Part shown: positions 25,650 through 34,861 of the stretch, one piece after another
How the letters are laid out: each line of letters opens with the position of its first letter
How positions within the stretch are numbered: the first letter of the stretch is position 1
NCBI RefSeq assembly: GCF_000737515.1
Contig: NZ_CP006587.1
Span: forward strand, 2,089,001-2,153,000
Length of the DNA stretch: 64,000 bases
Origin: Hymenobacter sp. APR13
Lineage (GTDB): Bacteria; Bacteroidota; Bacteroidia; Cytophagales; Hymenobacteraceae
Direction: 5' to 3'
Program-made: the position numbers and the translations under genes
Notes under the pieces: model-generated
The model's database searches: none
Told to the model about the DNA's origin: nothing
The model's input: only the letters and a program-made list of their open reading frames with translations

Positions 25650-27566
25650 ATGGCTGCCCGCTTACTGCTTTTTCTGGGTTGGTGCTGGCTGCTGACGGGC
25701 AGCCCGGGCGCCGCGTGGGCCCAAACCACGCCGCTCAACCTCAACCTGCCGCCGCAGGCTATGCCGGCTATGCCGCCCGACACCACGAGCCTCCTACGCC
25801 CCGATACCACCCAGGCCAGCCGTCCCGACAGCAGCCGGGCCACCACTCCGCCGCAACGCGTGGCGCTGCCGGTGCGCAAGCCCCGCGTGTTGGTGCTGGA
25901 AACCGAAGCCGCCGACCGCGCCGTGCTGCGCCGCTACCGTACCAAGCTGGTGCTGCCCGATTCGCTGGCCGTGCTGCGCGAGGTGCGCGAGCTGGTGCTG
26001 GCGCTGCAGGGCCAGAGCTACCTCACGGCCTCCGCCGACGCCATGCGCTGGCGCCGCGACACGGTGCGGGTGCAGCTCTACATCGGCGAGCAGTTTCGGT
26101 GGGCACGGCTGCGCAACGGCAACCTCGGCGACGGCCTGCTCACGCGTGCCGGCTACCGCGAAAAGCTGTACCGTGAGCAGCCGTTTCAGCCGCAGGAGTG
26201 GAGCCGGCTGCAGCAGCGCATCCTTACCGAAGCCGAAAACCAGGGCTTCCCGTTCGCCATCGTGCGCCTGGACTCGGTGCAGCTGCGCGGCGCCGATATC
26301 GAGGGGCGTGTGGTGCTGGAGCGCGGCCCGGCCATCGTGTTCGACTCGCTGCAGATTGTGGGCAACACCAAAACCAAAAAACGCTTCCTGACCAAGTACC
26401 TGCAGATTTTTCCCAACCAGCCCTACAGCCAGGAGCGGGTGCAGGAGGCGGCCCGGCGGCTGCGGCAGCTGCCGTACCTGCAGCTCAAGGCCGAGCCCGA
26501 GGTGCGGTTTGCGCAGGGCCGGGCGCGGGTGTACCTGCTGCTCGAAGACCGCACCGCCAACCAGTTCGACGCCATTGTGGGCGTGCTGCCCAACCCCACG
26601 CCCACCCTCGGCCAGAAGCGCGTGCAGCTCACCGGCGACGTCACGATTGCGCTGCGCAACCTCAAGGGCGGCGGCAAAGGACTGGGGCTGCAGTGGCGCA
26701 AGGTGGATGCCAACTCGCAGCAGCTTGACGCCCAGTATAGCCACCCCACCTTCTTCGGCACGCCGCTGGAGCTGGACGGTAACTTCAACCTCTACCGCCA
26801 GACCGACCCCGTCAACGCCTTCCAAACGCTGCGCCCGCGCCTGCAGATTACGTATCCTACGGCACGGGCCGGGCGCGTGGGCTTCTTCACGGAGTGGCGC
26901 AGCTCGCGTTTGCTGCTCGTAGACAGCCTGGCCACGGCCCTGCCCCAGAACATCGACTCCCGCTTCACTGCCTACGGCCTCGACTACGTCTGGACCACCC
27001 TCGACGACCCGTTTTTCCCGCGCACCGGCGTGCTGGCCAGCGGCCAGGCATCGGTAGGCAGCAAGCTCATCAGCCGCAACGCCGAGCTGAAGGAGGAACT
27101 GTACCAGGGCCTGCCGCTGCGCACCACGCAGGTGAGCGTGAGCACCCGGCTGGAGCGCTACAACCGCATCGGGCGGGGCGGGGTGCTGCTGGCCCGGGTG
27201 CGCGGCGAGGCCCTGTTCAACCGCCGGCTGTTCCTGAACGACCTGTTCCGGCTGGGCGGCCTCTCCACGCTGCGCGGCTTCAACGAGCTGAACTTCTACG
27301 CCAGCCAGTACGCCGTGGGCACCCTGGAATACCGCCAGTTCACCGGTCCCGACGCCTACGTTTTCGCCTTTGTCGACCAAGGCTACCTGCGCCTCGATAT
27401 CCTGACGGCCTCCAACGACGATGCCCCCACCGGCCTGGGCGCCGGCCTGAGCTTCCGCACCGGGGCCGGCCAATTCCAGTTCGTGTACGCCCTCGGCCGC
27501 GACCGGCAGCAGAAGCTGGCCCTGGGCGCCGGCAAAATCCACTTCGGCATCACCAGTAGGTTTTAG
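25650..27566 (+). CDS. BamA/TamA-family outer-membrane protein
   Basis: A 638-residue Omp85-superfamily protein. A signal peptide (LLFLGWCWLLTGSPGAAWA) is followed by a Pro/Thr-rich linker. POTRA-like modules occupy about residues 100-320; for example IVFDSLQIVGNTKTKKRFLT matches the POTRA strand. The C-terminal beta barrel includes the L6-type FRLGGLSTLRGF segment and ends in Phe (FGITSRF), as required for OM insertion. The ATG at 25650 is the first that yields a signal peptide; the upstream 30 codons begin at TTG and look non-coding. It is shorter than BamA and has fewer POTRA units, closer to TamA/translocation-type proteins. Confidence 0.85.
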   Translation: MAARLLLFLGWCWLLTGSPGAAWAQTTPLNLNLPPQAMPAMPPDTTSLLRPDTTQASRPDSSRATTPPQRVALPVRKPRVLVLETEAADRAVLRRYRTKLVLPDSLAVLREVRELVLALQGQSYLTASADAMRWRRDTVRVQLYIGEQFRWARLRNGNLGDGLLTRAGYREKLYREQPFQPQEWSRLQQRILTEAENQGFPFAIVRLDSVQLRGADIEGRVVLERGPAIVFDSLQIVGNTKTKKRFLTKYLQIFPNQPYSQERVQEAARRLRQLPYLQLKAEPEVRFAQGRARVYLLLEDRTANQFDAIVGVLPNPTPTLGQKRVQLTGDVTIALRNLKGGGKGLGLQWRKVDANSQQLDAQYSHPTFFGTPLELDGNFNLYRQTDPVNAFQTLRPRLQITYPTARAGRVGFFTEWRSSRLLLVDSLATALPQNIDSRFTAYGLDYVWTTLDDPFFPRTGVLASGQASVGSKLISRNAELKEELYQGLPLRTTQVSVSTRLERYNRIGRGGVLLARVRGEALFNRRLFLNDLFRLGGLSTLRGFNELNFYASQYAVGTLEYRQFTGPDAYVFAFVDQGYLRLDILTASNDDAPTGLGAGLSFRTGAGQFQFVYALGRDRQQKLALGAGKIHFGITSRF

Positions 27567-27579
27567 GGCTAGAACGATG

Positions 27580-27688
27580 TGGTGCTACGAGTTGCCCGCA
27601 GGGCCTCGTGGTACCACTATCGTTGAACGGCGCGGCTGGTTGTCGTTCAACGATAGTGGAACCACGACGGAAAAAGTCGTGGCACCAC
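27580..27688. repeat. Intergenic nested inverted repeat
   Basis: Inner arms CCACTATCGTTGAACG (27614-27629) and CGTTCAACGATAGTGG (27644-27659) are perfect. Outer arms GTGGTGCTACGA and TCGTGGCACCAC are near-complementary. It looks like another MITE-like family. The ATCGTTGAACG core resembles the spacer sequence of family C. Confidence 0.75.
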
Positions 27689-27705
27689 ACCCACACGCTC
27701 CTTTA

Positions 27706-27748
27706 AACCAACAAGGCCCCGCTGCATTGCAGCGGGGCCTTGTTGGTT
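27706..27748. terminator. Bidirectional terminator
   Basis: A 20-bp perfect stem (27706-27725 with 27729-27748) between convergent genes. It has A-rich and T-rich edges for both directions. Confidence 0.85.
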
Positions 27749-27765
27749 ATGGCAGTTGGAGGCAA

Positions 27766-28917
27766 CTACTTCATCAAAGCGCTTTTCAGCTCGGCGGCGG
27801 CCATGTCCTGGGCCTGGGCAGCCTGGGGCACTACGGCAGCCATGCCGAAGAACTCGTGCGTTACACCCTCGAAGTTCTGGTACTTGGTGGCTACGCCGGC
27901 CGCTTTCAGCTTGTCGGCCAGCATGCTGCCGTCGCTCATCAGCGGGTCGAGGCTGGCGGTGATGACGGTGGTGGCGGGCAGGCCTTTCAGGTTGGCATTC
28001 ACCAACGAAATCATTGGGCTCTTACCGTCGGCGGCGCTACGCAGGTATTTGTCGAAGAACCACCCCATCATGGCCTTATTCAGGGGCTTGGCCTCAGCGT
28101 TTTTCTGGTACGAAGGCGTGTTCATGTCGTAGCCGGCGATGGGGTACACCAGCACCTGGTGCAGCGGCAGCATCACCTTTTTGTCGCGGGCCATCATGCT
28201 TACCGAGGCGGCCAGGTTGCCGCCGGCGCTTTCGCCCACTACCGCAATTTTCTTGGGGTCGCCGTTAAACGAAGCAGCATTTTTCAGCACCCACTGGTAG
28301 GCCGCAAACGAGTCGTTGTGGGCCGTGGGGAACTTGTTTTCGGGCGCCTGGCGGTAGGCCACCGACACGAAGATGGCGCCGGTTTTCTCCACCAGCCCGC
28401 GCACGGAGCCGTCGTAGGTATCGAGGTTGGCAATCACCCAGCCGCCACCGTGGTAGTACACCACCACCGGCAGCGGGCCGGTAGCGCCTTTAGGCGTATA
28501 GATGCGCACTTTCACGCCGGGCATCACCATGCGGCTCATGGTATCGGCCGTTACGGCTGGCGCGGGAATGTTCTTGTCGCGCATCAGCTTCATCACCGCG
28601 TCGGTGGGCGTGGGCTGCTGGCGGGCCTCCTGGGCGGTCAGGGTTTCGATGGGCTTGCCGCCGAGCGTGCCCAGCGTTTCGATAACGGCCTGCATTTCGG
28701 GCTTGATGCCGGTAGCCCAGGCCGGGGCGGGGCCGGTGGGCTGCACGGCCATGGCACCGGCGGCCTTCGCCGTATCCGTGGCCATCATGGTCGAGTCGGT
28801 GGCGGCGGTAGTAGTGGCCGAGTCGGTCGTCTGGGTGGTGTTGCAGGATGCCAGGCCGAGGCCGGCCAGCAGCAGCGAGGCGGCCAGCGTGTTGCGCGTG
28901 AGAGACGTGTGGTGCAT
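27766..28917 (-). CDS. HSL-type alpha/beta hydrolase (esterase), lipoprotein
   Basis: A 383-residue esterase of the hormone-sensitive-lipase family. Lipoprotein signal with lipobox LASC and a Thr/Ala linker. Motifs: oxyanion hole VVVYYHGGGWVIAN, YRQAPENKFP, nucleophile elbow VVGESAGGNLA, acidic residue in TASLDPLMSDG and catalytic His in GVTHEFFG. The anchor places it at the inner or outer membrane facing the periplasm or surface. It probably hydrolyses short-chain esters. A terminator lies 18 bp after its stop. Confidence 0.9.
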   Translation of the reverse strand: MHHTSLTRNTLAASLLLAGLGLASCNTTQTTDSATTTAATDSTMMATDTAKAAGAMAVQPTGPAPAWATGIKPEMQAVIETLGTLGGKPIETLTAQEARQQPTPTDAVMKLMRDKNIPAPAVTADTMSRMVMPGVKVRIYTPKGATGPLPVVVYYHGGGWVIANLDTYDGSVRGLVEKTGAIFVSVAYRQAPENKFPTAHNDSFAAYQWVLKNAASFNGDPKKIAVVGESAGGNLAASVSMMARDKKVMLPLHQVLVYPIAGYDMNTPSYQKNAEAKPLNKAMMGWFFDKYLRSAADGKSPMISLVNANLKGLPATTVITASLDPLMSDGSMLADKLKAAGVATKYQNFEGVTHEFFGMAAVVPQAAQAQDMAAAELKSALMK

Positions 28918-29124
28918 GAGTAGGAGTTACTTGGGGTTCGGTAGTACAAAAGAGTGAGGGGCTTTACGGCAGGTTGATGATTGAGGTGTCAGAAATGCAC
29001 AATTGTGTACACTAAATGGAAACATGTCCGGGCGAGATGAAAATTTTGTGGCTGACAATCAGGGGACAACCGACTGCCGAGCAGCATTTGTGTGTTGTGG
29101 TGTCGCTATTCCAGAAAACCCTCT

Positions 29125-29132
29125 TACATTTG
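29125..29132 (+). promoter_or_regulatory. -7 element of the initiator tRNA promoter
   Basis: TACATTTG matches TAnnTTTG exactly, 13 bp before the mature tRNA 5' end. A clean -33 TTTG at the expected spacing is not seen. Confidence 0.55.
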
Positions 29133-29145
29133 TATTACCAAACAG

Positions 29146-29218
<73 letters not shown>

Positions 29219-29223
29219 CCTTC

Positions 29224-29264
29224 AAAAAGGCCAGATAGTTCTTCGGAATTGTCTGGCCTTTTTT
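29224..29264 (+). terminator. tRNA transcription terminator
   Basis: A 7-bp core stem GGCCAGA/TCTGGCC flanked by A5 and T6 runs, directly after the tRNA. Confidence 0.85.
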
Positions 29265-29366
29265 CATGCCCAAAAGCGGTGATGGTGCTTCGTAAAAGAT
29301 AAAAATTTATTATATAAATAATATTTTATATATTCCCCTTTATATTCTTACCTAAGATCTGTTGCC

Positions 29367-29795
29367 ATGGCTGCCAAGTACCACATAAAGCAATGTGCCA
29401 TAGAGTTCCGGGTGACGCAGGCGGAGTTTGCCAGCGCCATCCTCCATTACGAAAGCGTGTTTGGCGTAAGTCACCGCAAAACTGACCAGCCGGAGCTGGT
29501 GTTGCTGGCTGGCTACGAGAAAAAGAAGCGTCGCTTTTATGTGGGTATCCGGGCCATGGCAGAGGGTAGCACAGTGCTGGGGCCGGTAGTGTACTGGTTC
29601 ACCGAAAGCAATATTCAGGATGCATACGACGACATCCTGAATGGCCAGAAACCCGATCCGCAGGATGAGCCGCCGCAGGCCGACCAGGGCGGGCACTACC
29701 GAACCAGTGTCATTGATGCCTTCGACAACCGGTTTGGGTCCATCAACCCGGATTACCCACTGGCACTGGCGAAAGAGCCGCCATCGGAGGTGTAG
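29367..29795 (+). CDS. VOC-superfamily-like protein, paralogue 1
   Basis: A 142-residue protein with a glyoxalase/VOC-type module pattern: N-terminal EFRVTQAEFASAILHYESVF (beta strand, then helix as in VOC half-modules), central VLGPVVYWFTESNIQDAYDD, and C-terminal GGHYRTSVIDAFDNRFGSIN followed by PDYP, which resembles the D-x-FGNxxGxxxNP ending of VOC proteins. It is the first of three tandem paralogues (29367, 29875, 30367). AT-rich sequence upstream (29290-29350) probably holds the promoter. Enzyme activity is unknown and metal ligands are not obvious. Confidence 0.7.
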   Translation: MAAKYHIKQCAIEFRVTQAEFASAILHYESVFGVSHRKTDQPELVLLAGYEKKKRRFYVGIRAMAEGSTVLGPVVYWFTESNIQDAYDDILNGQKPDPQDEPPQADQGGHYRTSVIDAFDNRFGSINPDYPLALAKEPPSEV

Positions 29796-29874
29796 GGCGG
29801 GGCGGACGGGCCAGCCATGAGCTCTCCGACCAGCGCAGCAGTAGCAGACGCAGCACGACTTTACGCACGCAGCC

Positions 29875-30306
29875 ATGAGCAATACGGCCCGCCGGGTATT
29901 GATTGAATACCGAATTCCGAAGAAGGACTTCACTCAGGCTGTGCGCCACTACGCCACTTTATTCCTGGGAAAGGTGCCCGAGCCTATCCCCGACGATCAG
30001 CTGATTATTGAGGTGTTCAAGGTGCCCAACGACGACGAGTACTTCCAGTGTGAGCTATGCCTGACCTGCGTGCCCGAGGATGCCACCCCCACCGACAACG
30101 TGCCGCTCGTGTTCTGGGGCGCCGATGCCACGGACGCGGCTGTTCCCCTCGCCCCGGAAGATTCCGCCGATGAGCCTACACCGACTGCGGCGGAGCCTGT
30201 TGCTGCCAACCAGGTGCGGCACCGGAGCTTTGCTGAGCGGGAGGCAGGCATTGCAGATGCGTTTGGCAACCGCACCGGCTTCATTATCAATCCGGACTTT
30301 CCGTAG
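29875..30306 (+). CDS. VOC-superfamily-like protein, paralogue 2
   Basis: A 143-residue paralogue of the flanking genes. Shared features are IEYRIPKKDFTQAVRHYATL, a central VPLVFWGADATD and the C-terminal IADAFGNRTGFIINPDFP. The middle (about residues 95-120) is replaced by an acidic/Ala-rich linker (PEDSADEPTPTAAEP) where paralogue 1 has the DAYDDIL helix. The VOC-like fold is inferred from pattern only. It starts 79 bp after paralogue 1 and may be cotranscribed. Confidence 0.65.
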   Translation: MSNTARRVLIEYRIPKKDFTQAVRHYATLFLGKVPEPIPDDQLIIEVFKVPNDDEYFQCELCLTCVPEDATPTDNVPLVFWGADATDAAVPLAPEDSADEPTPTAAEPVAANQVRHRSFAEREAGIADAFGNRTGFIINPDFP

Positions 30307-30366
30307 CTGCCGCGCGCCATACTGCCCGGTTCTTTTTCTGTCCTTATCTGTAGTTGCTCACTGGCC

Positions 30367-30870
30367 ATGCTGCACAATCCGAGAAGATGTATCGTTAACT
30401 ACCGGGTGCCGGAAGCAGACTTCGACAAGGCCGTTGCGCACTACGGCAAGCTGCTGGACCGGGAAAAGCCGGACGTGGAAAAGCCACTGCTGGCTGTTTT
30501 CAAGGTGTTCACGGCCAACATCGACCCGCTCGATACTACCTACCAGGCCGAGCTGCGGGTAACGGGCGTCAAGGCAGGCTCGCCGGCGCTGCAGTACAGC
30601 CCAGCCATCTACTGGGGCTCTGAGGAGGTAGACGGCGACTTCGCGCAGCTTGAGCACGCCGGTGAGCTGCCAGGAACCACCAAAGAACCCGTGCAGCCCG
30701 ATCCATCAGGCATGTATACCAACTCCCGACTGGGTAGTTTGGTAGACCAGCAGGGCTACCGCGTGGGGGTGGTCACTAACCCCGATTATCCGGGTAAGAA
30801 GGAATGGATTACGCTGCTGCTGGCGCTTGGCAGCGCGGGCAAGCTGCTACTGGGCGCTGCCGGCGGCTAG
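30367..30870 (+). CDS. VOC-superfamily-like protein, paralogue 3
   Basis: A 167-residue paralogue: VNYRVPEADFDKAVAHYGKL, SPAIYWGSEEVDGDFAQLEH and LGSLVDQQGYRVGVVTNPDYP mirror the other two. The conserved DAFGN motif is lost (LVDQQGYR), so this copy is the most diverged. It has an extra C-terminal hydrophobic tail (ITLLLALGSAGKLLLGAAGG) that could be membrane-associated. The three paralogues precede the sensor-kinase operon by 84 bp, but no shared function is evident. Confidence 0.62.
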   Translation: MLHNPRRCIVNYRVPEADFDKAVAHYGKLLDREKPDVEKPLLAVFKVFTANIDPLDTTYQAELRVTGVKAGSPALQYSPAIYWGSEEVDGDFAQLEHAGELPGTTKEPVQPDPSGMYTNSRLGSLVDQQGYRVGVVTNPDYPGKKEWITLLLALGSAGKLLLGAAGG

Positions 30871-30954
30871 CAGCAGGAGTTACGGAAGCTTGCGGGCTTC
30901 TGCTCGTAGTTGTCCTGACCCGGCTACGATACCACCCTTTTGTGCCTGCTGCTT

Positions 30955-33129
30955 ATGCTGCGCTGTCATCGACTGGTTTTGCTGCTGGCTATATGGCTGC
31001 TTCCTGCCGGCGCTGTGCTGGCTCCGTCGCGCGCGCTTGATAGTTTGCGCCAAGTGGTAGCCACCCACCCGCAGGCCGATACCACCCGGGTACGCAGCCT
31101 GCAGGCGCTGGCTACGGAAGTAGGCAAGCAGCAACCGGTAGAAGCCATTGCCCTGACCAAGCAGGCGCTGGCCCTGGCCCGTCAGATTGCCGATCCGGTA
31201 GGGGAAGGCCAAGCGCTGCTCCGCCTGGGCACGCTCTACCGCCGCCAGGCCGATTACACGCCCGCCCTGCAATACACCGAGCAGGCCCGCCGCCTGTTTA
31301 CGCGCCGCGCCGACCTCGCCGGCCTTAGCAACGTGTACATGCAGCTCAGCCTGATTTACATGGTGCAGGGCAGCCCGGTGCCCGCCGTGCAGGCCGCCCT
31401 GAAGGGCCTGCATTTGGCCGAGCAGGTGGGCGACCCGCAGGCCCAGGTGCGGCTGCGCGCCACGCTGGGCAACATCTACCACCAGGTGGGCGATTACCAC
31501 AGCGCCGTGCTGGTGCTGCAAACCGCCCTGCGCGACGCCCGCAAGATCGGGGATGAGCGCGCCATAGCCTCGGCCCTGAACGTGCTGGGCAACTCCTACC
31601 AGCAGCAGCAACGCTACCAACTGGCGCTGGCTAGCTACCAGCAGGCCATTGCCCTCAACCGCAAGCTGGGCGACAGCAAGAGCGAGACCATTGATGAAAT
31701 TGATGTGGCCGAGCTCTACGAGGAGCAAGGCCGCTACGCGCTGGCCCTACTGCACGGCCAGCGCGCCCGCCAGCTTACCCGCACCGGCAACGACATGTTC
31801 AGTTTGCCCGCCGCCGAGCTCATTCTGGCACGCGTGTACCTGGCCCTCAGCCAACCCGACAGTGCCATTGCCCTGGCCCGGCACGGCCTGCAGCTCAGCC
31901 AGCAGCACCGCAACAACGAAAACATCCGCAACGCCAGCGATGTGCTGGCCCGCGCCTACTCTGCCCGCCACGACTCGGCGCGTGCCTTTCAGTATCTGCA
32001 GCTGTTTGTGGCTTATAAGGATACGCTGTCGGGCGAGGAAGTGCAGCGCCAGACCAGCGCCCTGCGCTACGGTTTCGAGCTGGATAAAAAGCAGCAGCAG
32101 ATAGCCTTGCTCACCAAAACCCGCCAGCTGCAGGCCCAGAAAAGCGCCCGCCAGCGCCAGCAGCTTTATGCGCTGCTGGCCGGGCTGGGCGGCCTGCTGG
32201 TGCTGGCCTCGCTGCTGTGGCGCAACATCGTGCTCAAGCAGCGCGCCAACCGCCAGCTCAATGAGCGTAACGACCAGATAGCCCAACAGCGCGACAACCT
32301 CGACCAGGCCCTGCACCAGCTGCAGGCCACCCAGAGCCAGCTGGTGCAGCGCGAGAAGATGGCCAGCCTCGGGGAGCTGACGGCTGGCGTGGCCCACGAA
32401 ATCCAGAACCCACTCAACTTCGTCAACAATTTTGCGGAAGTGAGTGGCGAGCTGCTGGCCGAGCTTCGCCAAGAGCTGGACGCCGAGCCCTTGCTCGCTG
32501 CCCGCCGCGCTGTTCTGAGCGCCCTGTTGCAGGACCTGGACGGCATGCAGCAGAAAATAGCCGAGCACGGCCACCGCGCCGACAGCATCGTGAAGGGCAT
32601 GCTGGAACACTCGCGCGCCAGCACCGGCCAGCGCCGCCCCACCGACCTCAATGCCTTGGTAGACGAGTACCTGCGTCTGAGCTACCATGGTCTGCGGGCC
32701 AAAAACAAAAACTTCAACGTGCTCATCACCACCCACCTCGACCCTCACATGGGCTTGGTGGAAGTAGTGCCGCAGGACCTGAGCCGGGTGCTGCTCAACC
32801 TGTTCACCAACGCTTTCTATGCCGTGGCCGAGAAGCAGCGCAACGTGGCCCGGCCCTACCAGCCGGAAGTGAGGGTATGCACCCGCCGCCACACGAGCGA
32901 GGTGGAAATCAGGGTGCGCGACAACGGCACCGGCATTGCCGCTGCCCTTACCGATAAGGTATTTCAGCCGTTTTTCACCACCAAGCCGCCCGGCGAAGGC
33001 ACCGGCCTGGGTTTGTCATTGAGCTACGATATGGTGACGCGCGTGCATGGCGGCACGCTGTCAGTGGATACGCAGGAAGGCGAGTTTACCGAATTTATTA
33101 TCCGGCTGCCGCTGGATGTAGAGGAATAA
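30955..33129 (+). CDS. TPR-containing sensor histidine kinase
   Basis: A 724-residue membrane sensor kinase. Signal/anchor at residues 1-23, then about eight TPR units in the periplasm (for example LGTLYRRQADYTPALQYTEQ, LGNIYHQVGDYHSAVLVLQT). A coiled coil, one transmembrane helix (LYALLAGLGGLLVLASLLW) and a second coiled coil follow. The HisKA region carries the phospho-acceptor His in ELTAGVAHEIQNPLNF. The ATPase has N-box LLNLFTNAFYAV, G1 VRDNGTGIA and G2 GEGTGLGLSLSYD. I start at ATG 30955; a TTG 15 bp upstream is possible. Two response regulators follow, giving a likely three-gene signalling unit. Confidence 0.93.
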   Translation: MLRCHRLVLLLAIWLLPAGAVLAPSRALDSLRQVVATHPQADTTRVRSLQALATEVGKQQPVEAIALTKQALALARQIADPVGEGQALLRLGTLYRRQADYTPALQYTEQARRLFTRRADLAGLSNVYMQLSLIYMVQGSPVPAVQAALKGLHLAEQVGDPQAQVRLRATLGNIYHQVGDYHSAVLVLQTALRDARKIGDERAIASALNVLGNSYQQQQRYQLALASYQQAIALNRKLGDSKSETIDEIDVAELYEEQGRYALALLHGQRARQLTRTGNDMFSLPAAELILARVYLALSQPDSAIALARHGLQLSQQHRNNENIRNASDVLARAYSARHDSARAFQYLQLFVAYKDTLSGEEVQRQTSALRYGFELDKKQQQIALLTKTRQLQAQKSARQRQQLYALLAGLGGLLVLASLLWRNIVLKQRANRQLNERNDQIAQQRDNLDQALHQLQATQSQLVQREKMASLGELTAGVAHEIQNPLNFVNNFAEVSGELLAELRQELDAEPLLAARRAVLSALLQDLDGMQQKIAEHGHRADSIVKGMLEHSRASTGQRRPTDLNALVDEYLRLSYHGLRAKNKNFNVLITTHLDPHMGLVEVVPQDLSRVLLNLFTNAFYAVAEKQRNVARPYQPEVRVCTRRHTSEVEIRVRDNGTGIAAALTDKVFQPFFTTKPPGEGTGLGLSLSYDMVTRVHGGTLSVDTQEGEFTEFIIRLPLDVEE

Positions 33130-33225
33130 ATCAAGCAAAATAGTTATAAAATATATTTGTTAAGTATATGTAAATTGCTCTTCTGAAAGGCATCTGCCAT
33201 CATCTTACCTATTAAGACTGCTACG

Positions 33226-33606
33226 ATGAACATACTGGTAGTCGACGACGAAACGGACGTGAAGCCGTTGTTTGAGCTGCGCTTCCGCCGCGAGATTCGC
33301 AGCGGAGAGCACCTGTTCACGTTCGTGTTTTCGGGCGAGGACGCCCTGGAGTACCTGCACCAGCACCCCACCGAGCCCGTCGTGGTACTTTCCGATATCA
33401 ATATGCCGGGCATGAGCGGCCTGGAGTTGTTGCGGCGCATCCGGTCCAGCCACGAGCTGCCTGCCACCCGCGTGCTGATGCTCACGGCCAATGCCGACGA
33501 CGCCAGCCGCCAGCAGGCCCGCTACGACGGCGCCGAAGACCTGTTGGCCAAGCCCGTGGATTTCGCCGCCCTCAAACATAAGCTCAGTTTGGAACCGGCC
33601 GCATGA
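33226..33606 (+). CDS. CheY-like single-domain response regulator
   Basis: A 126-residue receiver with no output domain. The acidic pocket is VVDDE, the phospho-acceptor Asp sits in VLSDINMPGMSG, the Thr/Ser switch in MLTANADD and the Lys in LAKPVDF. Its end overlaps the next gene by 4 bp (ATGA), so the two are translationally coupled. It probably receives phosphate from the upstream TPR kinase and acts through protein contact. Confidence 0.93.
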   Translation: MNILVVDDETDVKPLFELRFRREIRSGEHLFTFVFSGEDALEYLHQHPTEPVVVLSDINMPGMSGLELLRRIRSSHELPATRVLMLTANADDASRQQARYDGAEDLLAKPVDFAALKHKLSLEPAA

Positions 33607-34649
33607 AAACCAAGATTCTGGTAGTTGACGATGAAGCCGACCTGCAGCTGCTGATCCGGCAGCGCTTCCGCCGCAAAATCCGGGAGGAAGCCTACGAGTT
33701 TCTGTTTGCCGGCAACGGCGAAGAGGCCCTGGCCGTGCTGGCCGCCCACCCCGACATCGACGTGGTGCTGGCCGACATCAACATGCCCGTGATGGACGGC
33801 CTGACGCTGCTCACACGCCTGCGCGATACCAACCCGGTGGTGAAAACGGTGATAGTCTCGGCCTACGGCGACATGGCCAACATCCGGACGGCCATGAACC
33901 GCGGGGCCTTCGACTTCGTGTGCAAACCGGTGGATTTCAACGACCTGGAACTGACCATCGAGAAAACCATTGCCCAGGTGCAGGAGTTGCGCACGGCCCT
34001 GCACATGATGGAGGAAAACAAGGTGCTACGCCTCTATGTGGACGAAACGGTGCTCAAGTTCATGGCCCGGCCCGAGTTCAGCAACCGGCTGCTGGCCAGC
34101 GAAACCGTGCAGGCCACGGTGGTTTTCATTGATATCTGTGGTTTCACGATGCTGGCTGAAAAGATGCCGGCCCAGGAGGTAGTGGCCATGCTTAATACCT
34201 ACTTCGACCAGATGGTGAAGGAGATTATTGCGCAGGGCGGCTACGTCGATAAATTCATTGGCGATGCTATAATGGCCGTATTCCGCGGCGACTACCACCT
34301 CGACCGGGCCATTGATGCCGCGCTGGCCGTGCGCAGCCTTGTGCAGGCCATCCCGCGGGCCCTGCCCGAAAGCCTGGACTACGAGCCGGCCGTGTCCATC
34401 GGTATCAGCTCCGGCGAAATGGTGTCCGGCAACATCGGCTCGGCCACGTTGCGCCGCCTCGACTACACCGTCATTGGGGATGTGGTGAACCTGGGCCAGC
34501 GCCTGCAGGATGCCGCCCAGCGCCACCAGATCCTCATTACCGACGCCATCCATACCCGCGTGCAGGACTCATTTCGGTGCCAAGCCGTGGGCGAGGTGCG
34601 CCTCAAGAACAAAGCCGAGCCGGTGCTGCTGTATGAAGTGCTGGAATAA
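33603..34649 (+). CDS. Response regulator fused to class III adenylate/guanylate cyclase
   Basis: A 348-residue protein. The receiver (residues ~1-125) has VVDDEAD, VLADINMPVMDG and CKPVDF. After a short coiled linker comes a class III cyclase domain (residues ~170-345). VVFIDICGFTMLAEKM holds the first metal-binding Asp, and DKFIGDAIMAVF the second Asp and substrate region. The RRLDYTVIGDVVNLGQRLQD segment has the transition-state Asn-Arg layout. It should make cAMP or cGMP on phosphorylation. The convergent gene downstream encodes a cNMP-binding domain, a possible receptor. It overlaps the CheY-like gene by 4 bp. Confidence 0.93.
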   Translation: MKTKILVVDDEADLQLLIRQRFRRKIREEAYEFLFAGNGEEALAVLAAHPDIDVVLADINMPVMDGLTLLTRLRDTNPVVKTVIVSAYGDMANIRTAMNRGAFDFVCKPVDFNDLELTIEKTIAQVQELRTALHMMEENKVLRLYVDETVLKFMARPEFSNRLLASETVQATVVFIDICGFTMLAEKMPAQEVVAMLNTYFDQMVKEIIAQGGYVDKFIGDAIMAVFRGDYHLDRAIDAALAVRSLVQAIPRALPESLDYEPAVSIGISSGEMVSGNIGSATLRRLDYTVIGDVVNLGQRLQDAAQRHQILITDAIHTRVQDSFRCQAVGEVRLKNKAEPVLLYEVLE

Positions 34650-34681
34650 GTGATGAGGTGATGGGGTAATGAGGTGATGAA

Positions 34682-34727
34682 GAAGAACGTCATGCAGAGG
34701 CGTAGCCGAAGCATCTCGCGTGCTGAC
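34682..34727. repeat. Dispersed repeat family A copy
   Basis: AGAACGTCATGCAGAGGCG continuing to CGAAGCATCTCGCGTGCTGAC; a single arm with the same variant as at 21814. Confidence 0.8.
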
Positions 34728-34731
34728 CTGG

Positions 34732-34780
34732 GCCTCACCCCCCCCCGGCCCCTCTCCTTCAGAGAGGGGGAGCCAGACGA
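34732..34780. repeat. Dispersed repeat family E, solo arm
   Basis: GCCTCACCCCCCCCCGGCCC followed by CTCTCC-ttcaga-GAGAGGGGGAGCCAGACGA. The same sequence forms the terminal inverted repeats of the DUF559 cassette at 46799-47314. Confidence 0.85.
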
Positions 34781-34818
34781 ATATTCTCAGACGACCGTGT
34801 TTTTTGGGATTAGCCCGC

Positions 34819-34857
34819 TAGCGAGATTCCTCGCTCCACTCGGAATGACGTTCTTTC
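34819..34857. repeat. Dispersed repeat family B copy
   Basis: GCTAGCGAGATTCCTCG then CTCGGAATGACGTTCTTTC, matching the element at the 3' end of the alpha/beta hydrolase at 21950. Confidence 0.8.
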
Positions 34858-34861
34858 TTTA

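Noticed and set aside
25794..27542. 582-codon minus-strand frame opposite the BamA-like gene
   Set aside because: Low-complexity Val/Gln/His composition typical of antisense frames in high-GC DNA.
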